Shown one piece after another: positions 17,588 to 26,251 of a stretch of 64,000 bases of DNA (position 1 is its first letter; each line of letters opens with the position of its first letter). The notes under the pieces are model-generated. The model was not told the DNA's origin, made no database searches, and saw only the letters and a program-made list of their open reading frames with translations. The translations under genes were made by a program, and so were the position numbers. The DNA is from JAHIQC01 sp964565645 (GTDB lineage: Bacteria > Actinomycetota > Coriobacteriia > Anaerosomatales > JAHIQC01), in NCBI GenBank assembly GCA_964565645.1, contig CAZMFQ010000005.1:62001-126000 (forward strand), read 5' to 3'.

Positions 17588-18214
17588 TCAGTCCCCCTTG
17601 TCGAATCCGGCCTTTGACGCGCGAAGTTCGAGCGCCGCACGTTTGGCCTCGTCCGCTGCGGCGAGTTCGGCGGCCTCACGCGCGCGCTCCTCGGCGAACT
17701 CGCGGACGGCCTCCTCCGGCGTCCGGTCGCACGTGCCGTCACCGAGCGAGACGACCTCGACGAGATCACCCACCTCGACTTCGCCCGGCGTGCGCACGAC
17801 GGCGAAGATGCCCTCGCGCGGCATGACGCAGTCGCCCGCCTGGTAGTAGATCGCGCACTTGGTGTGGCAGACCTTACCGATCTGGCTCAGTTCCAGGACC
17901 GCCGAGGAGCCGACCTTGAGCACGCTGCCCACGGGCAGGAGCATCAGATCGATGCCCTCGGTGGTGATGTTCTCCGCGAAATCGCCGGCTCCTACGTCGA
18001 GGCCCTTGGCCACCATCGAGTCGATCGACTCCTTGGCGAGCAACGAGACCTGGCGGTGCCAGTCGCCGGCGTGCGCGTCATCCGCGAACCCGCGATCGAA
18101 CACGAGCGTGCCCCGCGTGCCGGGCGTCTTGCGCACGGTCTTGCGCTCGGAGAGGTTGATCGAGACGACGCGACCCGGTCCGGTCACGGGCGTGGTGTCC
18201 TTGTCGGCGCTCAT
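17588..18214 (-). CDS. MOSC domain protein
   Basis: About 208 residues from ATG 18214 (MSADKD), which overlaps the moaC stop in ATGA; the longer frame upstream is a shadow of moaC. The MOSC features are GFADDAHAGDWHRQVSLLA, then AGDFAENITTEGIDL, then the conserved Cys region IGKVCHTKC and a GIFAVV motif. MOSC domains bind or transfer sulfur to molybdenum cofactor. The last ~45 residues form a charged Ala/Glu-rich helix not typical of the core domain. Bacterial stand-alone MOSC genes often sit between moaC and mogA, as here. The precise job in sulfuration or cofactor handling is not established. Confidence 0.85.
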   Translation of the reverse strand: MSADKDTTPVTGPGRVVSINLSERKTVRKTPGTRGTLVFDRGFADDAHAGDWHRQVSLLAKESIDSMVAKGLDVGAGDFAENITTEGIDLMLLPVGSVLKVGSSAVLELSQIGKVCHTKCAIYYQAGDCVMPREGIFAVVRTPGEVEVGDLVEVVSLGDGTCDRTPEEAVREFAEERAREAAELAAADEAKRAALELRASKAGFDKGD

Positions 18215-18777
18215 CTCATCTTCTCCTCGCGAATCCAGGTTCCGCTCTTGCCGCCCTCTTTGGACAGCAGCGCGACATCCGATAGCACCATACCGCGGTC
18301 GACCGCCTTGCACATGTCATAGATCGTGAGCCCGGCGATGGCCGCGGCGGTGAGGGCCTCCATCTCGACTCCCGTCTTGCCGTCGGTCGCGACGGTGGCC
18401 CGGATCGCGATCCCGGTACGCACCGACGCGGCGCCGCCGGCCGCAGGGGCCTGACCCGCGCGCGCGGGCGTCAACTCGATGCTCGCATGCGTGATCGCGA
18501 GCGGGTGGCACATGGGGACGAGGTCGCTCGTGCGCTTGGCCGCCATGATGCCCGCGATGCGCGCAGCGGCGAGCACATCGCCCTTGGGGGCGTCGCCACC
18601 GACGATGAGATCGAGCGTCTCGGGCAGCATCTCGATGAAGCCACTCGCGACGGCTACGCGATGGGTGACCTCCTTGTCGCCCACGTCGACCATGCGCGCG
18701 GCGCCGGTGGCATCGACGTGCGTGAGCCCGACGGCGGGATCGGCGCTGCGAGGGCGCTCCTCGGCAGGAAGGGGCAT
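18211..18777 (-). CDS. moaC: Cyclic pyranopterin monophosphate synthase MoaC
   Basis: The MoaC hallmarks are all present: LTHVDATGAARMVDV near the N-terminus, KGDVLAAARIAGIMAAKRT, VPMCHPL, and TGVEMEALTAA followed by DMCKA. With MoaA it converts GTP to cyclic pyranopterin monophosphate, the first step of molybdopterin synthesis, in the cytoplasm. At 188 residues it is longer than the usual ~160; the extra length is a short N-terminal extension and an Ala/Gly-rich insertion between residues about 95 and 110. It lies between moaA (3-bp gap) and the MOSC gene (4-bp overlap). Confidence 0.95.
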   Translation of the reverse strand: MPLPAEERPRSADPAVGLTHVDATGAARMVDVGDKEVTHRVAVASGFIEMLPETLDLIVGGDAPKGDVLAAARIAGIMAAKRTSDLVPMCHPLAITHASIELTPARAGQAPAAGGAASVRTGIAIRATVATDGKTGVEMEALTAAAIAGLTIYDMCKAVDRGMVLSDVALLSKEGGKSGTWIREEKMR

Positions 18778-18780
18778 CGG

Positions 18781-19812
18781 TCAGCCTCCTATCTGGGACA
18801 TGCGGCGCACCGTGCCGATGCGCTCGTTGTGGCTCTCGGGCTTGGAGTCGAGCGCCGTGCGGATGACCTCGCGCACGTCCTCGTCGGTGCCGGTCCGCAG
18901 AACGGTGCGAAGGTCGAGCTCCTCGTCGGAGAACAGGCAGGTGCGCAGCTTGCCGTCGGCGGTCAGGCGCAGGCGGTTGCACTCACCGCAAAAGTGGTGC
19001 GAGAGCGGACTGATGACGCCGACGGTGCCCTGTGCGTCCCGGAAACGATAGTACCGCGCGGGGCCCCAGCCGCCGGGAGCCTTGTCGCGCTCGATGGCGA
19101 CGAGGGGTCCGAGGCCGGCGGCCTCGCCCCCGGCCGAGATGCTCGCGAGGACATCGTCGCTCGGAACGTGGTCGGCGCGCGTCCAGTGGAAGCCCGGACT
19201 CTCGCCCGTGCAGCCGGCACCCTCCTCGGCGTCGTCGCCCACGGGCATGTACTCGATGAAGCGCACGTGGAGCGGCCGGTCGAGCGTCATGCGCGCGAAC
19301 CCGAGCAGGTCCTGCTCGAGCGAACGCACCACGACGACGTTGAGCTTGATGGGGTCGAATCCGACCTCGAAGGCCGCCTCGATGCCGGCGAGCGCGTCGG
19401 CGAGGTCGCCGCCGCGGGTGATGCGCGCGTAGACCTCGGGATCGAGCGAGTCGAGTGAGATGTTGACGCGCTCGAGTCCCGCGTCGCGCAGTTCCTCGGC
19501 GAACCGCGGAAGGAGCGTGGCATTGGTGGTCAGCGCGATGGCCTCGATGCCGGTCATCGCACGAAGCCGGCGGATGTGGTCGACCACACCGAAACGCACG
19601 AGGGGCTCACCACCCGTCAGGCGGATCTTGCCGATGCCCTCCTGCACGGCGATGGCGGCGAAGCGCTCGATCTCCTCGAGTGAGAGGATCTCGTCGTGGG
19701 CCTTGAACGCGACGCCTTCCTCGGGCATGCAGTACACACAGCGCAGGTTGCAGCGGTCCGTGAGCGAGATCCGCAGGTAGTCGATACGCCGTCCGAAGGA
19801 ATCCGTCGCCAT
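18781..19812 (-). CDS. moaA: GTP 3',8-cyclase MoaA, radical SAM enzyme
   Basis: The start ATG 19812 follows GGTGAGTGAG and gives 343 residues; the longer frame runs back into mobB. The radical-SAM cluster motif is C21-x3-C25-x2-C28 in TDRCNLRCVYCMP. RLTGGEPL follows, and the second cluster is supplied by HHFCGECNRLRL and a later Cys in LRTCLF. MoaA rearranges GTP to 3',8-cyclo-GTP, which MoaC then processes. A His/Gly/Asp-rich insertion (DDAEEGAGCTGESPGFHW) lies before the substrate-binding part. It is in one run of genes with mobB upstream (1 bp apart) and moaC downstream. Confidence 0.95.
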   Translation of the reverse strand: MATDSFGRRIDYLRISLTDRCNLRCVYCMPEEGVAFKAHDEILSLEEIERFAAIAVQEGIGKIRLTGGEPLVRFGVVDHIRRLRAMTGIEAIALTTNATLLPRFAEELRDAGLERVNISLDSLDPEVYARITRGGDLADALAGIEAAFEVGFDPIKLNVVVVRSLEQDLLGFARMTLDRPLHVRFIEYMPVGDDAEEGAGCTGESPGFHWTRADHVPSDDVLASISAGGEAAGLGPLVAIERDKAPGGWGPARYYRFRDAQGTVGVISPLSHHFCGECNRLRLTADGKLRTCLFSDEELDLRTVLRTGTDEDVREVIRTALDSKPESHNERIGTVRRMSQIGG

Positions 19813-19813
19813 C

Positions 19814-20332
19814 TCACTCACCCGCCTTGCCGAGGAACGCCGCTTCGATCGCGTCGGCGAGCGCCGGGGCGTCGTCGAGGCCGAAGCGCGGCACGCCCGC
19901 GGGCGCGACATCGGGATTGTCCGTCGCGATGGCCCAGAGCTCCTCGGGCGTACAGATGATGTCCTCGGAGCGGGCGCGGCGCGAGACCTCGATACGCACG
20001 CTTCCCGCGCGCTTGAAGCCCTCGGTGAGCACGATGTCGACGTCGCCGGCCGCCTCGACCAGCTCGTCAAGCGAGAGTTCGTGGTCGAGCCGGCGCACCA
20101 TGCCGAACTTGTCGGGCGCGCTGATCATCGTGACCGCGGCGCCTGCGCGGGCGTGGCGCCAGGAGTCCTTGCCGGGCACGTCGATGTCGAAATCGTGGAC
20201 ATGGTGCTTGACGGTGGCGACGCGGTACCCGCGGTCTGCAAGCTCGCGGATGAGCTTCTCGAGGAACGTGGTCTTGCCGGAATCGCCCTTGCCCACCACA
20301 GACACGACGGGTATGCCGGTACCCGAGCTCAT
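19814..20332 (-). CDS. mobB: Molybdopterin-guanine dinucleotide biosynthesis protein MobB
   Basis: The P-loop GKGDSGKTTF (residues about 12-21) is followed by the family's HHVHDFDIDVPGKDSWRHARAGA motif, split across two strands and helices, and by VDIVLTEGFKRAG. MobB is a GTP-binding accessory factor for attaching a nucleotide to molybdopterin, producing the bis-MGD form used by formate dehydrogenases. I start at ATG 20332 (MSSGTGIPVVSVV); the upstream extension overlaps the small Cys-rich gene. A MobA domain is encoded in the fusion at 21797-23245, so both partners are present. Confidence 0.92.
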   Translation of the reverse strand: MSSGTGIPVVSVVGKGDSGKTTFLEKLIRELADRGYRVATVKHHVHDFDIDVPGKDSWRHARAGAAVTMISAPDKFGMVRRLDHELSLDELVEAAGDVDIVLTEGFKRAGSVRIEVSRRARSEDIICTPEELWAIATDNPDVAPAGVPRFGLDDAPALADAIEAAFLGKAGE

Positions 20333-20333
20333 G

Positions 20334-20546
20334 CTAGAAGCAGCCGAGGTCGCAGTTGTGGACCTTGATGCCGACCGAGTCCGCGGCCGCACCGGCGACC
20401 TTGTAGGGCACGCCGGAATCCTCGGCAAGCTTGCGAAGCACGGGGCACGTCACCCTGTTGTCGACGGCCTTGGCCTTCACGGCCTCGACGAGCTCAGGCG
20501 TGACCTGCTCGGCCCAGCGGGGATCGGTCTCCTTGTAGCCACTCAT
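20334..20546 (-). CDS. Small 70-aa cysteine protein in the cofactor operon
   Basis: ATG 20546 overlaps the moeA stop by 4 bp and has AAGGGA 8 nt upstream, so this short frame is very likely translated. The protein MSGYKETDPRW... is helical and has three cysteines: one in RVTCPVLRKLAED and two in the C-terminal HNCDLGCF. The middle looks like a helix-turn-helix-sized hairpin (LRKLAEDSGVPYKVAGAAAD). I do not recognise an assigned function. Position between moeA and mobB, and the terminal C-x3-C-F, suggest metal, sulfur or cofactor handling, or a small regulator. Confidence 0.75.
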   Translation of the reverse strand: MSGYKETDPRWAEQVTPELVEAVKAKAVDNRVTCPVLRKLAEDSGVPYKVAGAAADSVGIKVHNCDLGCF

Positions 20547-21796
20547 AGCGGTGTCCCTTCGTCGATGTCCAGTCGCATACATGCGACGGGCGTGCCAGCG
20601 GAGAAGAAGCCCTCGCCCTCGGGCAGCACCATGAAGCAGTTACCCTGATGCGCCGCGGTCAGCAACGCCGAGGACTGGCTCCCTGAGAGCGCCACACTGA
20701 GCGCCTCGTCCGTGCGTGTGAGGCGTGCGCGCAGGTAGTACCGGCGGTCCTGCTTCTTCTTGACGTCATGCACCAGTGTCGCCGTGACCATGGGCCGGTC
20801 GATGGCCGCAAGGCCCTGCATACGCCGCAGCGCGGGTCGCACGAAGATCTCGAAGCCCACATACGTGCTCGTGGGATTGCCGGGCAGGCCGAAGAACGGC
20901 ACCCCGCCGATGGAGCCCATCGTCTGGGGATTGCCCGGACGCATCTTCACCTTGCAGAACGTGAGTTCGCCCAGTTCCTCGAGCACCGGCTTGACGTAGT
21001 CGAAGTCGCCGACCGAGACGCCGCCGCTCGTGACGATGAACTCGGTCTCGGCCGCTGCACGGGTGAACGCCTCACGCGTCGCCTCAAGGTCGTCGGGCAC
21101 GATGGGGAACCGCACGGGGATCCCGCCGGCCGCAAGCACCTGCGCTGCAATCGAGTAGCTGTTGGAGTTGCGGATCTTGCCGGGCCCCGGGGTCTCAGCG
21201 ACCTCGACGAGCTCGCTTCCGGTCGAGACGATCGCGACACGCGGCCGGCCGTACACAGCGACCTGCGCGTGCCCCGTCGACGCGAGCAGCCCCACCGCGG
21301 CGGCGCCGAGAAGCTCGCCGGCGCGCAGCACGGTCTGTCCGGCCCGCACCTCTTCGCCGCGTTTCCGGATGTGATCGCCGAGGACCGGTTCGATCTCGAA
21401 GGCCACGCGCGAACCCACACCGCCGTCGCCGTCGACGACATGCGTGCGCTCGACCATCACGACGCTGTCGGCACCCGGCGGTACCGGTGCGCCGGTCATG
21501 ATGCGCGCCGTCTGGCCGGGGCGGATCTCGAGTTCGCTGTAGTCACCTGCGCCGATATGCGATACGACATCCAGCACGACGGGAGCCGACTCGGAGGCGC
21601 CGGCGAGGTCCCCGGCACGCACGGCGAAGCCGTCCATGGCCGAGTTGTCGAACGGCGCGACGTCTATGTCGGAGACAGCGTCCTCGGCGAGCACGCGGCC
21701 CAGGCTGTCAAGCAGCGCGACACGCTCGATCGGCATCGTCTTCACGCGCGCCAGGAGCAGCTCGCGGGCCCGTTCGACGGTCATGGTCTCAGTCAT
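20543..21796 (-). CDS. moeA: Molybdopterin molybdenumtransferase MoeA
   Basis: All four MoeA regions are visible in 417 residues: DVAPFDNSAMDGFAVRA, RIMTGAPVPPGADSVVMVE, VSTGSELVEV with IRNSNSY, and VTSGGVSVGDFDYVK followed by FFGLPGNPTSTYV. The enzyme uses adenylated molybdopterin and inserts molybdate (or tungstate). The C-terminal domain IV is present. Tungsten-using organisms sometimes carry two MoeA paralogues; only one is in this window. The start is 1 bp after the mobA-fdhD stop, and its stop overlaps the small gene, so it is translationally coupled on both sides. Confidence 0.95.
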   Translation of the reverse strand: MTETMTVERARELLLARVKTMPIERVALLDSLGRVLAEDAVSDIDVAPFDNSAMDGFAVRAGDLAGASESAPVVLDVVSHIGAGDYSELEIRPGQTARIMTGAPVPPGADSVVMVERTHVVDGDGGVGSRVAFEIEPVLGDHIRKRGEEVRAGQTVLRAGELLGAAAVGLLASTGHAQVAVYGRPRVAIVSTGSELVEVAETPGPGKIRNSNSYSIAAQVLAAGGIPVRFPIVPDDLEATREAFTRAAAETEFIVTSGGVSVGDFDYVKPVLEELGELTFCKVKMRPGNPQTMGSIGGVPFFGLPGNPTSTYVGFEIFVRPALRRMQGLAAIDRPMVTATLVHDVKKKQDRRYYLRARLTRTDEALSVALSGSQSSALLTAAHQGNCFMVLPEGEGFFSAGTPVACMRLDIDEGTPL

Positions 21797-23245
21797 CTAT
21801 TCGACCTCCTCGGAGACATCATCGGGCACGAGCACGCGCTCGGGTCGCGTGTAGACCACGAGCTTGCCCCCGCGCGCGTATCCCACGAGCGTGATGCCGA
21901 GTTCGCCGGCTATGTCGGCGGCAAGGTCGGTCACGGCGGTGCGCGACACCACGATGGGCACGCGCGCCTTCGCGGCCTTCACGGCCATCTCGTAGCTGAT
22001 GCGTCCGGTGGTGAGAAGCACGGCATCCTCGGTCGGGACCCGATCGAGGAACGCCCTGCCGAGGAGCTTGTCGAGCGCGTTGTGGCGGCCGACGTCCTCC
22101 CTGACGCACACGACGCTTCCGTCGCGCCCGAGCGCACACGCGTGGGTGCCCCCGGAGTCGCGGTACTGCTCGGCGGCGCGCGCCATCTGACCCATCATCT
22201 CGTACAGACGCTCGGAATCGATGGTCATCTCCGAGGTCACCGGCGCGAGCCCTCGCGCGTGACCCACGCTGGAGAACGTGATGCCTTTACCGCACCCGCT
22301 CGTGACGTAGCGGGTCTTGTGCACGAGGTCGTCGGGCACGCGCTCCTCGGTGGTCACATAGACCATGCCGCGCTTGCGGTCGACCTCGATGCACGTCAGG
22401 TTGTCGCGGTCGAACATCAGGCCCTCGGAGACCATGAAGCCGATCGCCATCTCCTCGAGGTCCGCTGGCGTCGCCTGCACGGTGGCGACCTCGACATCGT
22501 TCATGTAGATCGTGATCGGGCGCTCGGACGGCATCCCGCGCACCCGGCGCGTGCCGACCTCGACGACCTGGAGGCGCACGGGTGCTTCGTCGCGATGCTG
22601 GACGACATCGGTCGAGCCGGACTCGGTCGCGGCACGGACCTCGGCGAGCTCCTCGGGGGTGTTGACGTTGACGAGGCTGCGCAGGTCGGGATCGGCGGCG
22701 CGAAGCGCCTCGAGCGGCACCTCCGCGATCTTGAGGGACGGAAACATCGCGACCAGTCGCCGACGGCCCGTGGCCAGCACCGCGCGCGCCGCAGGGAGAC
22801 ACGTCGACACGCGATACAGGGCAAGCAGCGGCTCCGAGCCCGCCGCTCCGACCGGGATGACCACGTCGGCGTCGTCGCGGAGGTCCCACAGCGCGGTGAC
22901 CACGGCCGGCTCAAGCCACGGCATGTCAGCCGCGACCGCGAGCACCCATTCGTCGGAGGCCTGCGCCAGGGCGGTCACGAGACCGCCGAGGGGGCCCTGG
23001 TAGGCGACCTCGTCGGCGAGCACCCGCACGCCCTCCGGCAGCCCCGCGTCCTCGAGGGTCTCGGGCCTGTTGGTGACGACAACCGCATGGGCGCACACGC
23101 TCAGCACCGCTTCGGTCGCACGGACCACGAGCGGCTCACCGTCGACGTCGAGCAGGGTCTTATCGACGCCCATGCGCATGGAACGGCCGCCCGCGAGCAC
23201 CGCGGCCGTTATGGGGAGCCTGTCTGCATTTCCGGATACGGGCAC
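21797..23245 (-). CDS. MobA-FdhD fusion: cofactor guanylyltransferase plus FDH sulfurtransferase
   Basis: GTG 23245 (VPVSGNADRLP) lies about 8 nt after AAAGG; the frame further upstream runs into the ABC ATPase gene. Residues about 10-200 are MobA: AAVLAGGRSMRMGVDKTLL is the nucleotide-binding start, with VAADMPWL and VNVNTPEEL later. Residues about 220-482 are FdhD: TRRVRGMPSERPITIYMND, IGFMVSEGL, SGCGKGITFSS, SGGTHACAL, REDVGRHNALDKLLG and TTGRISYEM. MobA makes the guanine dinucleotide form; FdhD moves sulfur from a desulfurase to the formate dehydrogenase cofactor. FdhD here has a single Cys in its loop (GCGKG) rather than the CxxC of E. coli. The fusion physically links two consecutive maturation steps for the enzyme encoded at 6598-10110. 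Confidence 0.92.
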   Translation of the reverse strand: MPVSGNADRLPITAAVLAGGRSMRMGVDKTLLDVDGEPLVVRATEAVLSVCAHAVVVTNRPETLEDAGLPEGVRVLADEVAYQGPLGGLVTALAQASDEWVLAVAADMPWLEPAVVTALWDLRDDADVVIPVGAAGSEPLLALYRVSTCLPAARAVLATGRRRLVAMFPSLKIAEVPLEALRAADPDLRSLVNVNTPEELAEVRAATESGSTDVVQHRDEAPVRLQVVEVGTRRVRGMPSERPITIYMNDVEVATVQATPADLEEMAIGFMVSEGLMFDRDNLTCIEVDRKRGMVYVTTEERVPDDLVHKTRYVTSGCGKGITFSSVGHARGLAPVTSEMTIDSERLYEMMGQMARAAEQYRDSGGTHACALGRDGSVVCVREDVGRHNALDKLLGRAFLDRVPTEDAVLLTTGRISYEMAVKAAKARVPIVVSRTAVTDLAADIAGELGITLVGYARGGKLVVYTRPERVLVPDDVSEEVE

Positions 23246-23276
23246 CTTCAACGCCTTTCTCCACCGAAGAACGTAA

Positions 23277-24398
23277 TCATACCGCTCCGGGTATGTTCGT
23301 ACCCTCCGAACGACCCGCGACGACCCGGACGGCACTCGCCTTGAACAGCGCGCCGACCCGGACACCCACACCGAGACCCAGTTCATCGAAGGAGGCACGC
23401 GACACGATCGCCGCGAACCGCGCACCCGGACACTCGAGTGTCAGGCGCATCGAGGCGCCTCGCGGCTCGATCCCGGCGACGCTCACGTCGAGCCGGTTGC
23501 GGGCCGAACTGATCAGGGGCTCGTCGCCGGGTGCAAGCAGGACCACGTCTTCAGGCGGTATCGAGAGTCTGACCGTCTCACCGCGGGCAAACACGCCCAT
23601 CGCATAGATCGACGTCTCACCGACCGCGATACGCACGACCCCCTCGTCGATCGATTCGACCCGACCCTCGAGCGGCACCTCGACGCCAAGGAACCCCGCC
23701 GTCCATGCATCGGCCGGGAGACTCATCACGGCGGACGCCGGCCCTTCTGCGACGATAGCGCCCCCGTTCATGACCGCGACGCGCTCGGCGACCACCAGGG
23801 CCTCCTCGTGGTCGTGAGTGACCCAGACCACGGTGACGCCCTCCCGGCGCAGGATCTCCGCGAACTCGCTGGCCAGCTTGCGCTTGAGCAGGGGATCGAG
23901 GGATGCGAGCGGCTCGTCGAGCAGGAGCACCCGGGGAGTGAGCACGAGCGCGCGGGCCAGTGCGACCCGCTGGGCCTCCCCGCCTGAGAGCGCAGCCGCG
24001 GAGCGCGGACCCATGCCCTCGAGACCGACGCGCGCGAGTACGGAGTCCACCAGGCGAGCACGCTCCTCGGCAGGTACACGGCGCAGCCGGAGTCCGTACT
24101 CGACATTCGCGGCGACCGTACCCTTGATGAGGTACGGGCGCTGGAAGACCGCGGCCATCATGAGGCGTGCCTGCCTGTCGCGCGCGTCCACGGCCCGGCC
24201 GTCGATCAGGACCTGCCCCGCCTCGGGCTTCTCGAGCAGGCCGAGGAGTGCGAGCAGCGTCGACTTACCGGAGCCCGACGGGCCGAGAAGCGCGAGCGTG
24301 GTTCCCGCGGGGACCGAAAGCGTGCCGACATCGAGCGAGAACCCGGAGCGGAAGCTGGTCCGGAGCCCACGGGCTTCGAGACTCACGCCCGCACTCAC
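23277..24398 (-). CDS. tupC: Tungstate/molybdate ABC transporter ATP-binding protein
   Basis: Walker A GPSGSGKST (residues 39-47), signature LSGGEAQRVALARAL, Walker B RVLLLDEPLASLD and the switch His in WVTHDHEE are all present. After residue about 235 there is a regulatory tail. It ends in a MOP/TOBE-like module (NRLDVSVAGIEPRGASMRL) that in ModC/WtpC-type proteins senses the oxyanion. It energises uptake of tungstate or molybdate across the cytoplasmic membrane with the permease and binding protein encoded just upstream. It overlaps the permease gene by 4 bp. Confidence 0.92.
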   Translation of the reverse strand: MSAGVSLEARGLRTSFRSGFSLDVGTLSVPAGTTLALLGPSGSGKSTLLALLGLLEKPEAGQVLIDGRAVDARDRQARLMMAAVFQRPYLIKGTVAANVEYGLRLRRVPAEERARLVDSVLARVGLEGMGPRSAAALSGGEAQRVALARALVLTPRVLLLDEPLASLDPLLKRKLASEFAEILRREGVTVVWVTHDHEEALVVAERVAVMNGGAIVAEGPASAVMSLPADAWTAGFLGVEVPLEGRVESIDEGVVRIAVGETSIYAMGVFARGETVRLSIPPEDVVLLAPGDEPLISSARNRLDVSVAGIEPRGASMRLTLECPGARFAAIVSRASFDELGLGVGVRVGALFKASAVRVVAGRSEGTNIPGAV

Positions 24399-25108
24399 CG
24401 TGCGCCGCCTTCGTAGCGCTCGGCCGATGTCTGAACGCTCGTGAGCAGGATGTTGACCGCGAAGACGATGCCCACGAGGATCGTCGCCAGCGCGAGCGCC
24501 GGCCCGTAGCGGCCCATACGGGTGAACTGGACGATGGCGGTGGTCATGACCCGCGTCTCACCGGCGAGGTTGCCGCCGACCATCTGCACGGCGCCGACCT
24601 CTGAGATGATGGCGCCGAACCCGGCGGCGACCGCCGCGATGATGCCCATGCGGGCCTCGCGCATCGTGAGCGTCATCTCGTGGAGCCGCGACGCCCCCAG
24701 GGAGCGCGCCTGCAGACGCAACTCCCGGGGGACTGCTGAGACCGCGGCGCCCGTGACGGCGGCGATGACGGGGAGCGCGATCACGACCTGCGCGATGACC
24801 ATGGCGCTCTGTGAGTAGAGCAGACCGAGGTCACCGAGCGGGCCGCGGCGCGAGAGCGTCATCGCAACGACCAGGCCGACCGCGACCGGCGGAAGCCCCA
24901 TGCCGGTGTTCGCGAACACCAAGGCGACCGAGCGGCTCACCGAGCGGCTCGTGCCCAGGAAGAACCCGAGCGGGATGCCGATCGTGAGCGCAAGGGCGGT
25001 GGCGGTACCGGAGACCTTGAGCGAGACGAGCACGATGCTCCAGACATCGAGCGTGCCCGAGACCAGCAGTTGCCAGCCTTCGCGCACCGCATCGATGTAG
25101 ATATTCAT
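24395..25108 (-). CDS. tupB: Tungstate/molybdate ABC transporter permease
   Basis: A 237-residue permease with about five or six transmembrane helices. The ABC-coupling loop is recognisable as LQARSLGASRLHEMTLTMREA, with the EAA-like Gly. I prefer ATG 25108 (MNIYIDAV) because GGAAGGG lies 8 nt upstream; GTG 25117 is the alternative. TupB/ModB-type permeases have this size. It lies between the binding-protein gene (40-bp gap) and the ATPase gene (overlap). Confidence 0.92.
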   Translation of the reverse strand: MNIYIDAVREGWQLLVSGTLDVWSIVLVSLKVSGTATALALTIGIPLGFFLGTSRSVSRSVALVFANTGMGLPPVAVGLVVAMTLSRRGPLGDLGLLYSQSAMVIAQVVIALPVIAAVTGAAVSAVPRELRLQARSLGASRLHEMTLTMREARMGIIAAVAAGFGAIISEVGAVQMVGGNLAGETRVMTTAIVQFTRMGRYGPALALATILVGIVFAVNILLTSVQTSAERYEGGAR

Positions 25109-25148
25109 GCTCGCCACCCTTCCTTGTCCGGGCGCGCCCGCCTACGGG

Positions 25149-26030
25149 CTACTGCGCGTTCGGGGTGAACAGGGCCTGACCGAACTTCTCGACCCCGTAC
25201 TCGCCGATGACCTTCTGGCCCTCGACAGAGAGCACCCAGTCCGCGAAGGCCTGACCGCCCTCCTGGTTCGTGGCGTCGGTCACGACGATGACACCGTACT
25301 GGTTGAGCAGTTCCTTGTCGCCCTCGCGAAGGACCACGAGGTCGAGGCTGTCCTGCATCGACAGGTAGGTCGCACGGTCGGCCATCGTGTACGCGCCCTT
25401 GTTCGACGCGATGGTGAGCGTCTCGCCCATACCCTGACCGGTGGACTCGTACCAGGTCTGCGCCTCCGGAGTCGGGGTCGCGATCTTCGCGGCCTTCCAG
25501 AGGCTCAGCTCCTTCTTGTGTGTGCCGGAGTCGTCTCCGCGCGAGATGAACGACGCTTTGCCGGTGGCGATCGCGGCCATGACCGCAGGCAGATCGGCTG
25601 CGGCCTTGACGCCCGAGGGGTCGGCGGCCGGACCCACGATCACGAAATCGTTGTACATGACGTCCTTGCGCTCGACCCCGAAGCCGTCAGCGACGAACTT
25701 CTCCTCGGAGGCCTTGGCGTGAACCAGAAGCACGTCCGCATCCTTGGTCTCACCGAGCTTGAGCGCCTCACCGGTGCCCACGGCCACGACCTTGACCTTG
25801 TAGGTCGGGTTGGCCTCCTCGAAGGCCGGGATGAGCACGTCGAACAACCCGGAATCCTGCGTCGAGGTGGTGGAAGCCAAGATGACCTCGGTGGTTTCGA
25901 CGGCGGGCTCCTCGGCAGGCTTCTCGGTCGTCTCGGCGCCTCCACAGGCCACCAGACCGAATGCCAGCACCAAGGCCAGAGCCAGTGCCGTCACCCGCTT
26001 GAGCGCGGGCGCAAAGCTACCCTTCTTCAT
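25149..26030 (-). CDS. tupA: Tungstate-binding lipoprotein TupA
   Basis: A lipoprotein signal peptide (lipobox LVACG) is followed by ILASTTSTQDSGLFDVLIPAF, the TTS-containing oxyanion-binding start that characterises TupA rather than ModA. Later motifs are LVHAKASEEKFV, FVIVGPAADPSGV, FISRGDDSGTHKKE and WYESTGQGMGETL, all typical of TupA. The mature protein captures tungstate outside the membrane. The start ATG 26030 follows AAAGGAGATCGC; the frame upstream of that is not coding. It is the first gene of the run that leads through cofactor synthesis, so cofactor metal and enzyme maturation genes are probably co-expressed. Molybdate binding cannot be excluded from sequence. Confidence 0.93.
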   Translation of the reverse strand: MKKGSFAPALKRVTALALALVLAFGLVACGGAETTEKPAEEPAVETTEVILASTTSTQDSGLFDVLIPAFEEANPTYKVKVVAVGTGEALKLGETKDADVLLVHAKASEEKFVADGFGVERKDVMYNDFVIVGPAADPSGVKAAADLPAVMAAIATGKASFISRGDDSGTHKKELSLWKAAKIATPTPEAQTWYESTGQGMGETLTIASNKGAYTMADRATYLSMQDSLDLVVLREGDKELLNQYGVIVVTDATNQEGGQAFADWVLSVEGQKVIGEYGVEKFGQALFTPNAQ

Positions 26031-26251
26031 GCGATCTCCTTTCCAAGCACGGGAGGCCGAGGAGTTTCTCCCTCGACCCTCTCGGCCCGGCGTCCATGGC
26101 CCGAGACGCTGCAGGACGTCGCGTGGCGGTAGGTCATCCGGGCTCGGAGACGATATGGACCGCGCGGTCGCGCGGCATGATGGTAGCGTACCCCAAGCGG
26201 CTGACACGAGCGAGCGCCCTGGCCCGTGGGGGCTGGGCGCCCGTGTGGCCG

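Noticed and set aside
20768..23344. 858-codon open frame on the plus strand across moeA and mobA-fdhD
   Set aside because: It is His/Arg/Gly-rich with no recognisable domain and lies opposite two clear genes; a high-GC shadow.
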